Assembly (NCBI GenBank): GCA_003170295.1
Contig: PNAJ01000103.1
Span: forward strand, 1 to 64,000
DNA from: Bryobacterales bacterium
GTDB lineage: Bacteria; Acidobacteriota; Terriglobia; Bryobacterales; Bryobacteraceae
Direction of reading: 5' to 3'
DNA length: 64,000 nucleotides
Both the position numbers and the translations under genes were made by a program. Below the pieces are notes generated by a model. It did no database searches and was not told the origin of the DNA. It saw only the letters and a program-made list of their open reading frames with translations. This document shows positions 46,097 through 55,030 of this stretch, in pieces (positions within the stretch are counted from its first letter, which is position 1; every line of letters begins with the position of its first letter).

Positions 46097-48481
46097 TCAT
46101 TTTTGCTTCAGGTTGGTCTCGAAAAGGGAATAGATTCGCTTATACTCGTCGGCCCAGCTCGACGGCTGCACGAATCCATGATCCTCCACCGGATAGGGCG
46201 CGATCGACCAATTCTCCTTGTGCAGTTCGATGAGCCGTTGGACCAGACGAACCGAGTCCTGGAAAAACACATTCGTATCGACCATGCCATGGCAGATCAA
46301 TAGCGCGCCTTTCAATCCGTCGGCAAAATAAATCGGCGACGATTTTTTATACGCCTCGTCGTCTTTTTGCGGCAAATTGAGAATATTCGCCGTATAGCCG
46401 TGGTTGTAATGGGCCCAATCGGTCACCGGACGCAACGCGGCCCCGGCGGCGAATGTATCGGGCGCGGTAAACATAGCCATCAGCGTGATGAATCCTCCGT
46501 AACTGCCTCCGTAGAGTCCGATGCGCTTCGGGCCCACTCCATATTGCGAGACGATGAACTTCGCCGCATCGACGTGATCGTCCAGATCCTTGCCGCCCAT
46601 GTGCCGATAAATCGCGGTACGCCAATCGCGCCCGTACCCGGCGGAGCCGCGGTAATCGATATCGATTACCAGATAACCGTGCTCCATCAAAAAGTGATTG
46701 AACATGTATTCGCGCTCATACTGCGACCACCAGTGGTGCACGTTCTGCAAATACCCCGCGCCATGGACGAAAATCACCGCGGGTCCGCCCTTCTTGAACT
46801 TCGCCGGCTTGTACAGACGCGCCGGGACTTTTACGCCGTCGCGCGCCGGGATCTCGACAATCGGAACGTCCAGCCATTTGTAGTCCCAAAACTCGGGCGC
46901 GGGCGAGGACGTGACCTTCTTGCCGTCGACAAAAAGCTCAGGCGGTTTGTTGGTGTAGGAATAAATGTCGGCGAATGCTTTCTCATCCGGTGCAAGCGTG
47001 ACGCGATGATTGCCCGGTTCTTTCGTGAGTTGCTTGCGCGCCCCGCCATCGACGTTCATGGAATAGAAGTGACGATCGAAAGGACTCACTTCCGTCGACG
47101 TAAAGAAAAATGTGTTGCCGTCCTGCGATAACTCGACGCCGCTCACCTCGAACTTACCGGCCACCAGGGGCTTCGGATCGCCGCCATCGTAGGAAAGTTT
47201 GAAAAGATTCGAGTAGCCGTCTTTCTCGCTCAGGAAATAGATTTCGTCGCTGTGCTTCAGCCACCCAGCGCTCCCGCCCGCGAATGGGCCGCCTCCCATG
47301 AGCCACGCGTCGTCATGTTCAGTGAACAGCGTGCGGGTCTTTCCAGTAGCCGCATCGAGCGCGAGAATCCAACGGTCCTTATTATCCGTGGCGCGAGCGA
47401 TGAGAAACGCCTTCGTGCCCGCCTCATTCCAGACCGGCGCCTGCAGTTGAACCTCGCGAGTCCCGAGCCCCGCATCGATCCACTTCACTTCGCCCGTCGC
47501 GACATCGAGGATTGCCGCACTTTGCTTCGACTGCGGCTCGCCGACATTCGAGTGCCCGGCGATGTCCTCCGTGTATGCCGATTCCGTGACGTAATTCGGC
47601 ACGTTCTCCGCCTTCACGCCGTTCGCGGTCTCCGCGACCATCGCGATCAGGCATTTGCCGTCGGGACACATCTCCAGACGCCCCGCAGTCTGGCGAGCCA
47701 GCAACTGGAACGGCTTTCGCGCGACCGGCTCGTCCTTTTTGCGCTTCGCTTCCGCCTCTTCCCGTGCCGCGGCTCGCTCCTTCACCGCAAGGATTAGATC
47801 GAGCTCCTGCTTCTTGAGAAACTCCTGACTATCGGTCCCCTTCACAGGGGCCGCTGCGGCTGCGGGAGGCGCTCCACCACCGCCCCGTCCGCCGCGTCCG
47901 CCGCCTCGTCCACCAGCCGGTGCTGGAGCCGCCGCGCCCTCAGCCGCAGCCGCGCGAATGTCCGTCAATTGTTCGAGCAGGCCGGTATCGAGCGACATCA
48001 CATAGAGATTCCCTCCGCGCAGAAACGTCACCCGCTTTTCGTCGGGCGTGAACTGCGGATTCGTCTCGATCTCGGTAGTCTTCGTCACCTGCCGCTTCGT
48101 TCCAGTCGAAAGATCGTAAACGAAAATATCGCCGCTCTCCGCATAGACGAGCCTTTTGCGGTCCTTCGTCCGGCTGCCAAAGGAGGGCGGGAGATTCTTT
48201 GTTTCTTCCTCGCTCAACTTGCGTAAACCTGACCCGTCGCGATTCACGACATACGTATCGCTCGGCTTCACGCGCGGCTCATTGGCCTGCTTCCATTGAA
48301 AATAGACCCGCTGCCCGTCGCTCGACCAGCGCGGCGCGGCAGGCTCGTTGCCGTACAACTCCGGCCCTCGCATGATGTTGTCGATGGTAAGCGCGAACCT
48401 CTTCTGCGCTGTGATCTGCGAACTCTGCCCCAGCAAGAGGGTGAAGATGAGAACCGCGATGAGGATGCGTTGTTTGGGCAT
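46097..48481 (-). CDS. S9-family prolyl oligopeptidase, secreted
   Basis: AVIFVHGAGYLQNVHHWW, GLYGGSYGGFITLMAMFTAPDTFAAGAALRPVTDW, CHGMVDTNVFFQDSVRLVQRLIELHKENW; start at MPKQRILIAVLIFTLLLGQ. Confidence 0.93.
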   Translation of the reverse strand: MPKQRILIAVLIFTLLLGQSSQITAQKRFALTIDNIMRGPELYGNEPAAPRWSSDGQRVYFQWKQANEPRVKPSDTYVVNRDGSGLRKLSEEETKNLPPSFGSRTKDRKRLVYAESGDIFVYDLSTGTKRQVTKTTEIETNPQFTPDEKRVTFLRGGNLYVMSLDTGLLEQLTDIRAAAAEGAAAPAPAGGRGGGRGGRGGGGAPPAAAAAPVKGTDSQEFLKKQELDLILAVKERAAAREEAEAKRKKDEPVARKPFQLLARQTAGRLEMCPDGKCLIAMVAETANGVKAENVPNYVTESAYTEDIAGHSNVGEPQSKQSAAILDVATGEVKWIDAGLGTREVQLQAPVWNEAGTKAFLIARATDNKDRWILALDAATGKTRTLFTEHDDAWLMGGGPFAGGSAGWLKHSDEIYFLSEKDGYSNLFKLSYDGGDPKPLVAGKFEVSGVELSQDGNTFFFTSTEVSPFDRHFYSMNVDGGARKQLTKEPGNHRVTLAPDEKAFADIYSYTNKPPELFVDGKKVTSSPAPEFWDYKWLDVPIVEIPARDGVKVPARLYKPAKFKKGGPAVIFVHGAGYLQNVHHWWSQYEREYMFNHFLMEHGYLVIDIDYRGSAGYGRDWRTAIYRHMGGKDLDDHVDAAKFIVSQYGVGPKRIGLYGGSYGGFITLMAMFTAPDTFAAGAALRPVTDWAHYNHGYTANILNLPQKDDEAYKKSSPIYFADGLKGALLICHGMVDTNVFFQDSVRLVQRLIELHKENWSIAPYPVEDHGFVQPSSWADEYKRIYSLFETNLKQK

Positions 48482-48516
48482 AACTTGTGATTCTAGCAAC
48501 TCCGAGTCTGTCCCCT

Positions 48517-48531
48517 CCCTGACGGTCAGGG
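48517..48531. repeat. 15-nt palindrome CCCTGAC-G-GTCAGGG
   Basis: Perfect 7-bp arms. Confidence 0.75.
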
Positions 48532-48631
48532 TTCGGTGCGGGAGATCGCGATGGTCCCGGGGCGGCGACACAAGTGTCGACGCTGTACGAACGAGTGTTT
48601 CCCTGCCCATCGGTTGGGGATGAAGACGCCA

Positions 48632-48681
48632 GAAGAGCCGCCTAAAAGGGCGGCTGCCGCCAGAATTTGCGGCCCCACAAG
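48632..48681 (+). repeat. Dispersed two-stem palindromic repeat, copy c
   Basis: AGCCGCC-taaaag-GGCGGCT followed by GCCGCCAGAATTTGCGGCCCCACAAG. Confidence 0.8.
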
Positions 48682-48738
48682 CGCATGGCGGAGTGTTTCC
48701 GTGGGGTGTGCGAGCTACAATTGCAGGCGGGCTGGTTT

Positions 48739-49860
48739 CTATCCGATCTCTTCCAGCAATCGCCGCAGCCCTTCCTCGAAAACATCCGGCGGCGTCAGCA
48801 GACTCACAACCAGAAACGCCTCCGAGTCGAAGTCGAAATAGTATCCCGGCTGCACCAGAACATCGCGACGATCGAGCAACGCGATCGCCCACTCTTCTTC
48901 GCTTCTTGTGCGCGGGACTTGGAGGACCGCCGACCATCCGCCTTCGACATGCAGGGGACGCGCTGCGGATTTTCCAGTCATTCGCCGCAGCAGAGCGAGA
49001 TTGGCACGCGTTCGGTCCAAAATCTGCCCGCGCACCGCGACCGCTGCATCGAGCAGGCGCGGCAACGCGATCTGCACCGGCGTCGCAACCGATAAATAGG
49101 TATCCGCGATGAGTTCCAACCGGTCGAGGGCCTCTTCATGCCCAGGACCACTCGCGACGATCCAGCCGAGCTTAATCTGCGGCAGGCCCGCGATCTTGGA
49201 CAATCCGCTCATCGAAAACGCGGGCGCCTCTGGCGCCTTTGTTAGGGACCGTACGCGCGAGTCGTCGGGCAGGAATGCATAGTCGGAGAACACTTCGTCC
49301 GAAAGAATTGGAATGCCGAGCCGCTCCAGCCTCGCCCATTCTTCCCGCTTCAGAAAAGATCCCGTCGGATTGTTCGGATTTACTACGACGATGGCCCTGG
49401 TCCGCGGAGTAATCGCGCGCTCCAGCGCATCGAAATCGATATGCCAAGCGCCGTCATAACGCAGAGGATATTGCACCACGCGCACCGATTCGAGGCCCGC
49501 GAGAAACTCAAATAGCGGATACGACGGCCGCGGTGAAAGAATTTCGTCGCCCGGATCGCATAGCAATTTGAACAGATACGAGTACGCTTCGCTGGTCGAC
49601 GCTGTGAGTAAAATTCGCGACGCCGGAACGTCGCCGTAGTACTTCGCGACCGCTTCTCTCGCCGAGAGCAACCCTCTTGGCTCCGGGTCATATCGCAGCG
49701 CGTGAGCGTCAGCCAACGCGCCGAGGATTTCCTCGCGAGGATAATTCAATCCGGCGTGCATTGGATTCGATTCGGTCAGATCGAGCACCCGCTGCTTCGA
49801 TTTGAGCAGCGCCGACAGCCGATTTGTTTCGAGATTCCAATCGAGCCGCGAAGAAAACAC
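48739..49860 (-). CDS. Class I/II PLP-dependent aminotransferase
   Basis: LDLTESNPMHAGLNYP, AIVVVNPNNPTGSFLKREEW, SMSGLSKIAGLPQIKLGWIV. Confidence 0.92.
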   Translation of the reverse strand: MFSSRLDWNLETNRLSALLKSKQRVLDLTESNPMHAGLNYPREEILGALADAHALRYDPEPRGLLSAREAVAKYYGDVPASRILLTASTSEAYSYLFKLLCDPGDEILSPRPSYPLFEFLAGLESVRVVQYPLRYDGAWHIDFDALERAITPRTRAIVVVNPNNPTGSFLKREEWARLERLGIPILSDEVFSDYAFLPDDSRVRSLTKAPEAPAFSMSGLSKIAGLPQIKLGWIVASGPGHEEALDRLELIADTYLSVATPVQIALPRLLDAAVAVRGQILDRTRANLALLRRMTGKSAARPLHVEGGWSAVLQVPRTRSEEEWAIALLDRRDVLVQPGYYFDFDSEAFLVVSLLTPPDVFEEGLRRLLEEIG

Positions 49861-50099
49861 GCGATTAGATTAGCAGTTTCTCGCTCGTCTTCAGTCAGTT
49901 GCGTGTTCCGATCGCACGCGTTTCAGCAAGCTTGCACGATTATATGGACAAGAGATCGGTCATTTCGTCGTATTCCGATCCGCTACCCGAGAGGGTGCGC
50001 ATCGCCATTCGGCTACAATGCGATGTCCCACGCCATGAGCTTCTAGCGGCCTGTCTCACCGAGATCGGTACTGTCTACGTCGACACGACTCTCGACGCG

Positions 50100-50117
50100 G
50101 CACGCCTGGAGGCGTGC
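50100..50117. repeat. Hairpin GCACGCCT-GG-AGGCGTGC
   Basis: 8-bp perfect stem, followed by GCCACA. Confidence 0.75.
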
Positions 50118-50217
50118 GCCACAGCCACAAGCCTTGGCGGCAATTGCGACAGGGGGACCGGCGGCAAGAGGGTCACGCTGAGACAAGCCTCTTAGGTCTC
50201 GCCCGACGGCGGCAGAT

Positions 50218-51834
50218 TTATTCAATCCCTGCTTGCTTCAGCAGCTCCAAAAACTGGCGCTCGGTGCGCATGTCGATGGCCTCGGCTACCAGCTTCCCTT
50301 CCGCATCGAAAATGAAACTCTTGGGAATACCTTCCACGCCGAAAGCTTCGTTCACCTTGCGGCCGGGATCGAGCAACACGGGGAATGTGTAGTGCTGCTT
50401 TGCTAAAAACCCGGCGACGGTGTCGCGATCTTCATCCGAGACCGCGAGAACGACGAGTCCTTTTTTCTCGAACCGGCGATGGAGCGTCTCCATGTCGGGC
50501 ATTTCCTTGCGGCACGGCGGACACCAAGTCGCCCAAAAATTCAGCAGCACGATTTTTCCGCGCAGCGCGTCGAGCGAGTAGGTTTTGCCATCCATCGAGG
50601 TCAGGGTGAACGCTGCTTTCTGATGGATGCGCTCGCGCAGTGCGAGAACGGCGTCCGCGGCATCGAGCGAAGGATCGGAAAACGGGGACCGCGCGTGCTC
50701 ATACCGTATTAAAGCTGCCAACTCCACGTAAACGCGGGCAGGAGGAGCATCTTCTTGAATCCCCTGCCCCAGCACTGCGGCAACCGCGTTCATTGCTTCC
50801 TTGCCGTTATCGCCTTCCGTGGCTAGATTCGCGAGGCTGCTCGCCCATCCGGATTTCGAGCCCTTCGGCAATGCTTGAATGGCGTGCGCCAACTCGATCA
50901 CCGTCTGAATGCGCTCGGCATCCGGGAGGCTGCGGATTTTTCCCATGCGCCCCGAAATCGCCTGCTCCGCCGATGGAGCGCTTGTCGTGGGCGCGACACG
51001 CGCCGCCGCTCCAATAGTGAGGGGACCGGTAGCATCCCAGCGCGCCAGCGTATCCTTGTACTTCTCGACTCGATCGGGCGCAAGCGCGCGCAGGCGGACG
51101 CCGGCCGCGACCAGCAGAGTGTCACGCGAATTCGTCGTCGAGCCTTCGACTGAACCGATTTTGAACTTCGCGCTGAGAACCGGCGTGGCATCTTTTCCGT
51201 AATCCTGAGCGGACACGATTTTGAGAATGCGATCGTATACATCCGCGGCCATTTCGGGAGCAATCGGAGCGATGGCCGCCGCGCAGTTCGTGACGCCAAA
51301 AAGCTCGTAAGGCTTCAGGGCGTCAAATGACAATGCGCTCAGAAAATCGGCGAACAGGCTTTTCGCGTCATCAGGGCTCTCTGCCGCCAACCTCTTGAAC
51401 AACGGTGCGATACCGGTCGGCGGCTTACCCTTTTTGAATGACGCGCGATAGACAGGCACAGCCTGACGCATCTGATTCGAGCGCATCAATGCGTCGGCGA
51501 CGATAAAATCCGAGCCTGGTTTCAGATGCGGCAGCAGAGCGATCGTCGCCTCCGGCGCCAACGGTGCGAGCGCAGACAACAATCGCGGATCAATCGAATC
51601 GCGCGTACGGACGTCTTCGAGGGCCGCGCGCGCGAATTTATCCGCGATCTCCGGGTAGCGGTCCTTCAGCGCCTGCGCCGCAAGGATTCGAAACTCGGGA
51701 CGCAGAGCTGGTGTTGATTGAGATGCGAGTTGTTCGACGCGTGCGGCCGCCTGGCCCACCGTGTCAGCATCGCGGGCTCCCCATGCGAACGTGGCACCCA
51801 CGAGAACGAAGATCGGAAATCGCCAGAATCTCAT
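50218..51834 (-). CDS. TlpA-like redoxin-domain secreted protein with long helical N-terminus
   Basis: MDGKTYSLDALRGKIVLLNFWATWCPPCRKEMPDMETLHRRFEKKGLVVLAVS; WCPPC active site; signal peptide MRFWRFPIFVLVGATFAWG. Confidence 0.9.
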   Translation of the reverse strand: MRFWRFPIFVLVGATFAWGARDADTVGQAAARVEQLASQSTPALRPEFRILAAQALKDRYPEIADKFARAALEDVRTRDSIDPRLLSALAPLAPEATIALLPHLKPGSDFIVADALMRSNQMRQAVPVYRASFKKGKPPTGIAPLFKRLAAESPDDAKSLFADFLSALSFDALKPYELFGVTNCAAAIAPIAPEMAADVYDRILKIVSAQDYGKDATPVLSAKFKIGSVEGSTTNSRDTLLVAAGVRLRALAPDRVEKYKDTLARWDATGPLTIGAAARVAPTTSAPSAEQAISGRMGKIRSLPDAERIQTVIELAHAIQALPKGSKSGWASSLANLATEGDNGKEAMNAVAAVLGQGIQEDAPPARVYVELAALIRYEHARSPFSDPSLDAADAVLALRERIHQKAAFTLTSMDGKTYSLDALRGKIVLLNFWATWCPPCRKEMPDMETLHRRFEKKGLVVLAVSDEDRDTVAGFLAKQHYTFPVLLDPGRKVNEAFGVEGIPKSFIFDAEGKLVAEAIDMRTERQFLELLKQAGIE

Positions 51835-51908
51835 GATTTCGAGTATATCCGCTAGGTTTGGTCGACGTAAGCGATAGGTCTGACTCTGAAGTCCGAGACA
51901 TAAATCGA

Positions 51909-52015
51909 GGTGGGCCGGACGCACTCGTCCGCGCTGGACCGCCTGGTCCGGCTCTGCCAACGCACTCAGAGAGGCCGACGAGGGCGTCGGCCGCGGTCCA
52001 GGGGGACCGCCCCAC
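51909..52015. repeat. Array of four short hairpins with GTGGG/CCCAC-like ends
   Basis: CGGACG-cact-CGTCCG; GGACC-gcct-GGTCC; GGCCGACG-aggg-CGTCGGCC; GGTCC-aggg-GGACC. Confidence 0.8.
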
Positions 52016-52204
52016 GTTCTAAGTCACGACACTAGATGCCGCTTGCAATTATGACAGCGGAAGATGTACGGATACCGCGCCGGCAATCTCGGCGCCGAAT
52101 TTCTCGGCGACCGATCCATCCGCGATCGACTCAGGATGATCCTTGAATATCGGAAGCGAGCATATCAGCCTCCATCGTTCGCTACAATTCATAGAACCAC
52201 CGAA

Positions 52205-52666
52205 ATGACACTTGTACAAGCTCCCCGCATCGATCCTCGATATGCCTGCTTCGATATCGTGATCCGGCGTTCCAAAATTCACCGCTATGGCGTCTACGCG
52301 AATCAGCGGATCCCCGGCCATCGTAAAGTGATCGAGTACACCGGCATGCGCCTCAATCGAAAAGATGCGGCGGCGGTGGAAAGCGGCGAATACACGTATC
52401 TGTTCGCGGTAGACAACTACTGGACTCTCGACGGCGCGCGCGGCGGGAGTGGCGCGGAGATCATCAATCACAGTTGCGACCCCAACCTGATCAGCCGCGT
52501 GATGAAGGGCCATGTCCTCTATATGAGCCTCCGCACGATCAAACCAAGAGAGGAACTCACCATCGACTACAACTTTGCGGACCTCAAGGAGACTACCGCG
52601 TGCTCCTGCGGCGCCGAGGCATGCCGCGGCACGATCGAAAAGCGCAAGAAGCGAAAGAAAAAATGA
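52205..52666 (+). CDS. SET domain-containing protein with post-SET-like Cys motif
   Basis: RRSKIHRYGVYANQRIPGHRKVIEYTG, AEIINHSCDPNLISR, IKPREELTIDYNFADLKETTACSCGAEACRGTI. Confidence 0.92.
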   Translation: MTLVQAPRIDPRYACFDIVIRRSKIHRYGVYANQRIPGHRKVIEYTGMRLNRKDAAAVESGEYTYLFAVDNYWTLDGARGGSGAEIINHSCDPNLISRVMKGHVLYMSLRTIKPREELTIDYNFADLKETTACSCGAEACRGTIEKRKKRKKK

Positions 52667-53211
52667 TCTTAAAGCGAATTTTTCTCCTTATGGCCGCGGT
52701 TTCAATGCTCGGCGCTCAGGACGATCCTCAATATACCAACGACGGCATGATGCGACTGCCCGCGAATTATCGCGAATGGGTTTTCTTAAGCTCCGGGCTC
52801 GCCATGACGTACGGACCGGCCGGACAGACGAACGCCCAGGGCAATCCGCGATTCGATAACGTGTTCGTGTCGCCAGCCGCTTACAAATCGTTTTTGAAAA
52901 CCGGCACATGGCCGGATAAAACCACGATGGTCCTGGAAATTCGGGATTCCGATAGCCATGTGTCCATCAACACCGGTGGACGGGTGCAAACCAGCCTCGC
53001 CGCCATCGAGGTTCATGTGAAGGATATGGCTCGCTTCAAAGGTGGCTGGGCTTTTTTCGGGTTTGACAAGTCCGACAAGGCGAAGCTGATTCCGGCGTCG
53101 GCTAATTGTTACTCCTGCCATGCCGAGCACGGCGCGGTGGATACCACGTTCGTCCAGTTCTATCCCACGCTGATCGACATCGCGAAGCAAAAGGGCACAC
53201 TCAAACCGTAG
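52663..53211 (+). CDS. Cytochrome P460-family secreted protein
   Basis: LPANYREWVFLSSGLAMTYGP, FDNVFVSPAAYKSFLKTGTWPDKTTMVLEIR, CYSCHAEHGAVDTTFVQFYPTL. Confidence 0.9.
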   Translation: MILKRIFLLMAAVSMLGAQDDPQYTNDGMMRLPANYREWVFLSSGLAMTYGPAGQTNAQGNPRFDNVFVSPAAYKSFLKTGTWPDKTTMVLEIRDSDSHVSINTGGRVQTSLAAIEVHVKDMARFKGGWAFFGFDKSDKAKLIPASANCYSCHAEHGAVDTTFVQFYPTLIDIAKQKGTLKP

Positions 53212-54177
53212 CGACGTCCCGCACGCACCGGAATCCGATGTTGGTGGTCGAACTGTCCGGTGTGTTCGAAGTGCGTGCCGCCACACGATACCGGTTGCAG
53301 TAAGATTCGTGGCAAAGATACGAACCGCCTTTCATCACGCGGGCCTTGCCGCGCGCTGGACCGGTTGGATTCGTTCTCACGCCCACTAAGTGATAGGACG
53401 GATGAAACCAATCCGCGCACCACTCCCACGTATTTCCGCTCACGGAATATAAGCCGTAGGCATTCGGTGGAAACGCGTTTACGGGCGACGTCCCTGAGTA
53501 TCCGTCTTCAGCCAGATCGCGCGCCGGAAATTCACCCTGCCAGATATTGCACACATGACGGCCACCGGGCATCAGGTCGTCGCCCCATGGAAATCGTTTC
53601 TGCTCGAGCCCGCCGCGCGCCGCGAATTCCCATTCCGCTTCGGTCGGCAAACGCTTCCCGGCCCATCGCGCGAACTCGACCGCGTCATTCCATGACACGT
53701 GTGTCGCCGGATAATCGCCGCGAGCCTCGATATTCGAATCCGGTCCTTCGGGATGCTCCCACGTCGCGCCCGGAACCTTGCACCACCAGGACGCGGCGAG
53801 CACCGTATCCTCCACCAGCGCGGCGCGGCGCTCTTCCGGAATGTGTCCCTGAAAAACGAAGGACCACCCGAAGCGCTCGGCTTCGGTTCGATAACCACTG
53901 GCGCGCGTGAACTCGCGGAACTGCGCGTTGGTCACCGGAGCAGCGTCGATATAAAACGGATCGAGCGTGATCTCGCGGACGGGGCCTTCGCCATCGGCGG
54001 TGAAGCCCTCAGCGCTGTTGGTGCCCATCAAGAACGGGCCGCCGTCAAGCTTAATCATCCCCTCGGTCGATCCTTGCGTGACTCGGTCAAAGACGCTGGC
54101 GGCTACCTGAAGCAGCGCCGCGCGTTCGATGCTCGGCACGCAGCAGGGATGCGTTCGTCTCCCTGTTGCCGCCAGCA
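53201..54177 (-). CDS. Formylglycine-generating enzyme (SUMF1/FGE family)
   Basis: MIKLDGGPFLMGTNSAEGF...TLDPFYIDAAPVTNAQFREF; catalytic region KGGSYLCHESYCNRYRVAARTSNTPDSSTTNIGFRC; N-terminal CC pair. Confidence 0.93.
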
Positions 54178-54192
54178 TTTCGAATTCACGCT

Positions 54193-54987
54193 TCAAGGCG
54201 CTATTTCCTCCACTGTCGCCCGAGCCCGCAGATAATCGCACAGCCGCTCCAGCGCTTTCTGATGTTTCTCCGTCAACAGAAGCCGCTCGATTTGGGGCCG
54301 CGCCTCTTCGAACGTCGCCATCCTCTCGTCCGAATGTTCGTAAACTTTCGCGATATGGAACCCGAACGCCGTGCGAAACACCGGACTGACTTCGCCGGGG
54401 GTGAGCGCGAACACCACGGCATCGAACTCCGGAACCATCTCCCCGCGTGGAAACCATCCGAGGTCGCCGCCGCGGCCCGGGCAATCCGAAAGCTCGTCCG
54501 CGATCGTCTCGAAAACTCCGCCAGCCTTGATCTGCTCTTCGACCGCACAAATCGCGGCAAGCGCGTCTTCCTGAGATGTCTTCTCGTCCACATTCTTGAT
54601 GATGTGTGCGGCGCGAATGGCTTCCGGGATCGCCATGCTCTCGCGATGGTGGCGATAGTAATCGACCACGTCCTTATTTCGAGGCGGAGCGATGCGGCCG
54701 GCATGGCGAATCGCCAACCTCTCGACGCGGAATTGAAGTTCGACCTCGGCGGCGTTCCCTCCCGCCTTCTCGATCACCTCGGCTGGAACAGGTTCCGCAT
54801 CGGCAAGCGCGGCCTGGCGCAGCAGAACCCTTTCGATCACGTTATCCCGCGCCCATTCCTTGGCGCGCGCATCGATTGTGGCAGGATGTTCCTGCGGCAT
54901 CGCTTCGGCAAGCCGCAGACGGAGCGTGCGAATCTCCTCGCGGATCACCTCGTCTTCGACCAGTTCGTTATTGACTCGGAGTGGCAA
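54193..54987 (-). CDS. Parvulin-type peptidyl-prolyl isomerase
   Basis: IRAAHIIKNVDEKTSQEDALAAICAVEEQIKAGGVFETIADELSDCPGRGGDLGWFPRGEMVPEFDAVVFALTPGEVSPVFRTAFGFHIAKV. Confidence 0.93.
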   Translation of the reverse strand: MPLRVNNELVEDEVIREEIRTLRLRLAEAMPQEHPATIDARAKEWARDNVIERVLLRQAALADAEPVPAEVIEKAGGNAAEVELQFRVERLAIRHAGRIAPPRNKDVVDYYRHHRESMAIPEAIRAAHIIKNVDEKTSQEDALAAICAVEEQIKAGGVFETIADELSDCPGRGGDLGWFPRGEMVPEFDAVVFALTPGEVSPVFRTAFGFHIAKVYEHSDERMATFEEARPQIERLLLTEKHQKALERLCDYLRARATVEEIAP

Positions 54988-55030
54988 ACCGCGATTGTAC
55001 TAAATAAGAGCGTGATAGACTCTGGGAAAT

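Noticed and set aside
49899-50195. 98-aa ORF between the aminotransferase and TlpA-like genes
   Set aside because: It crosses a strong hairpin, has no recognised motif and its composition suggests intergenic DNA.
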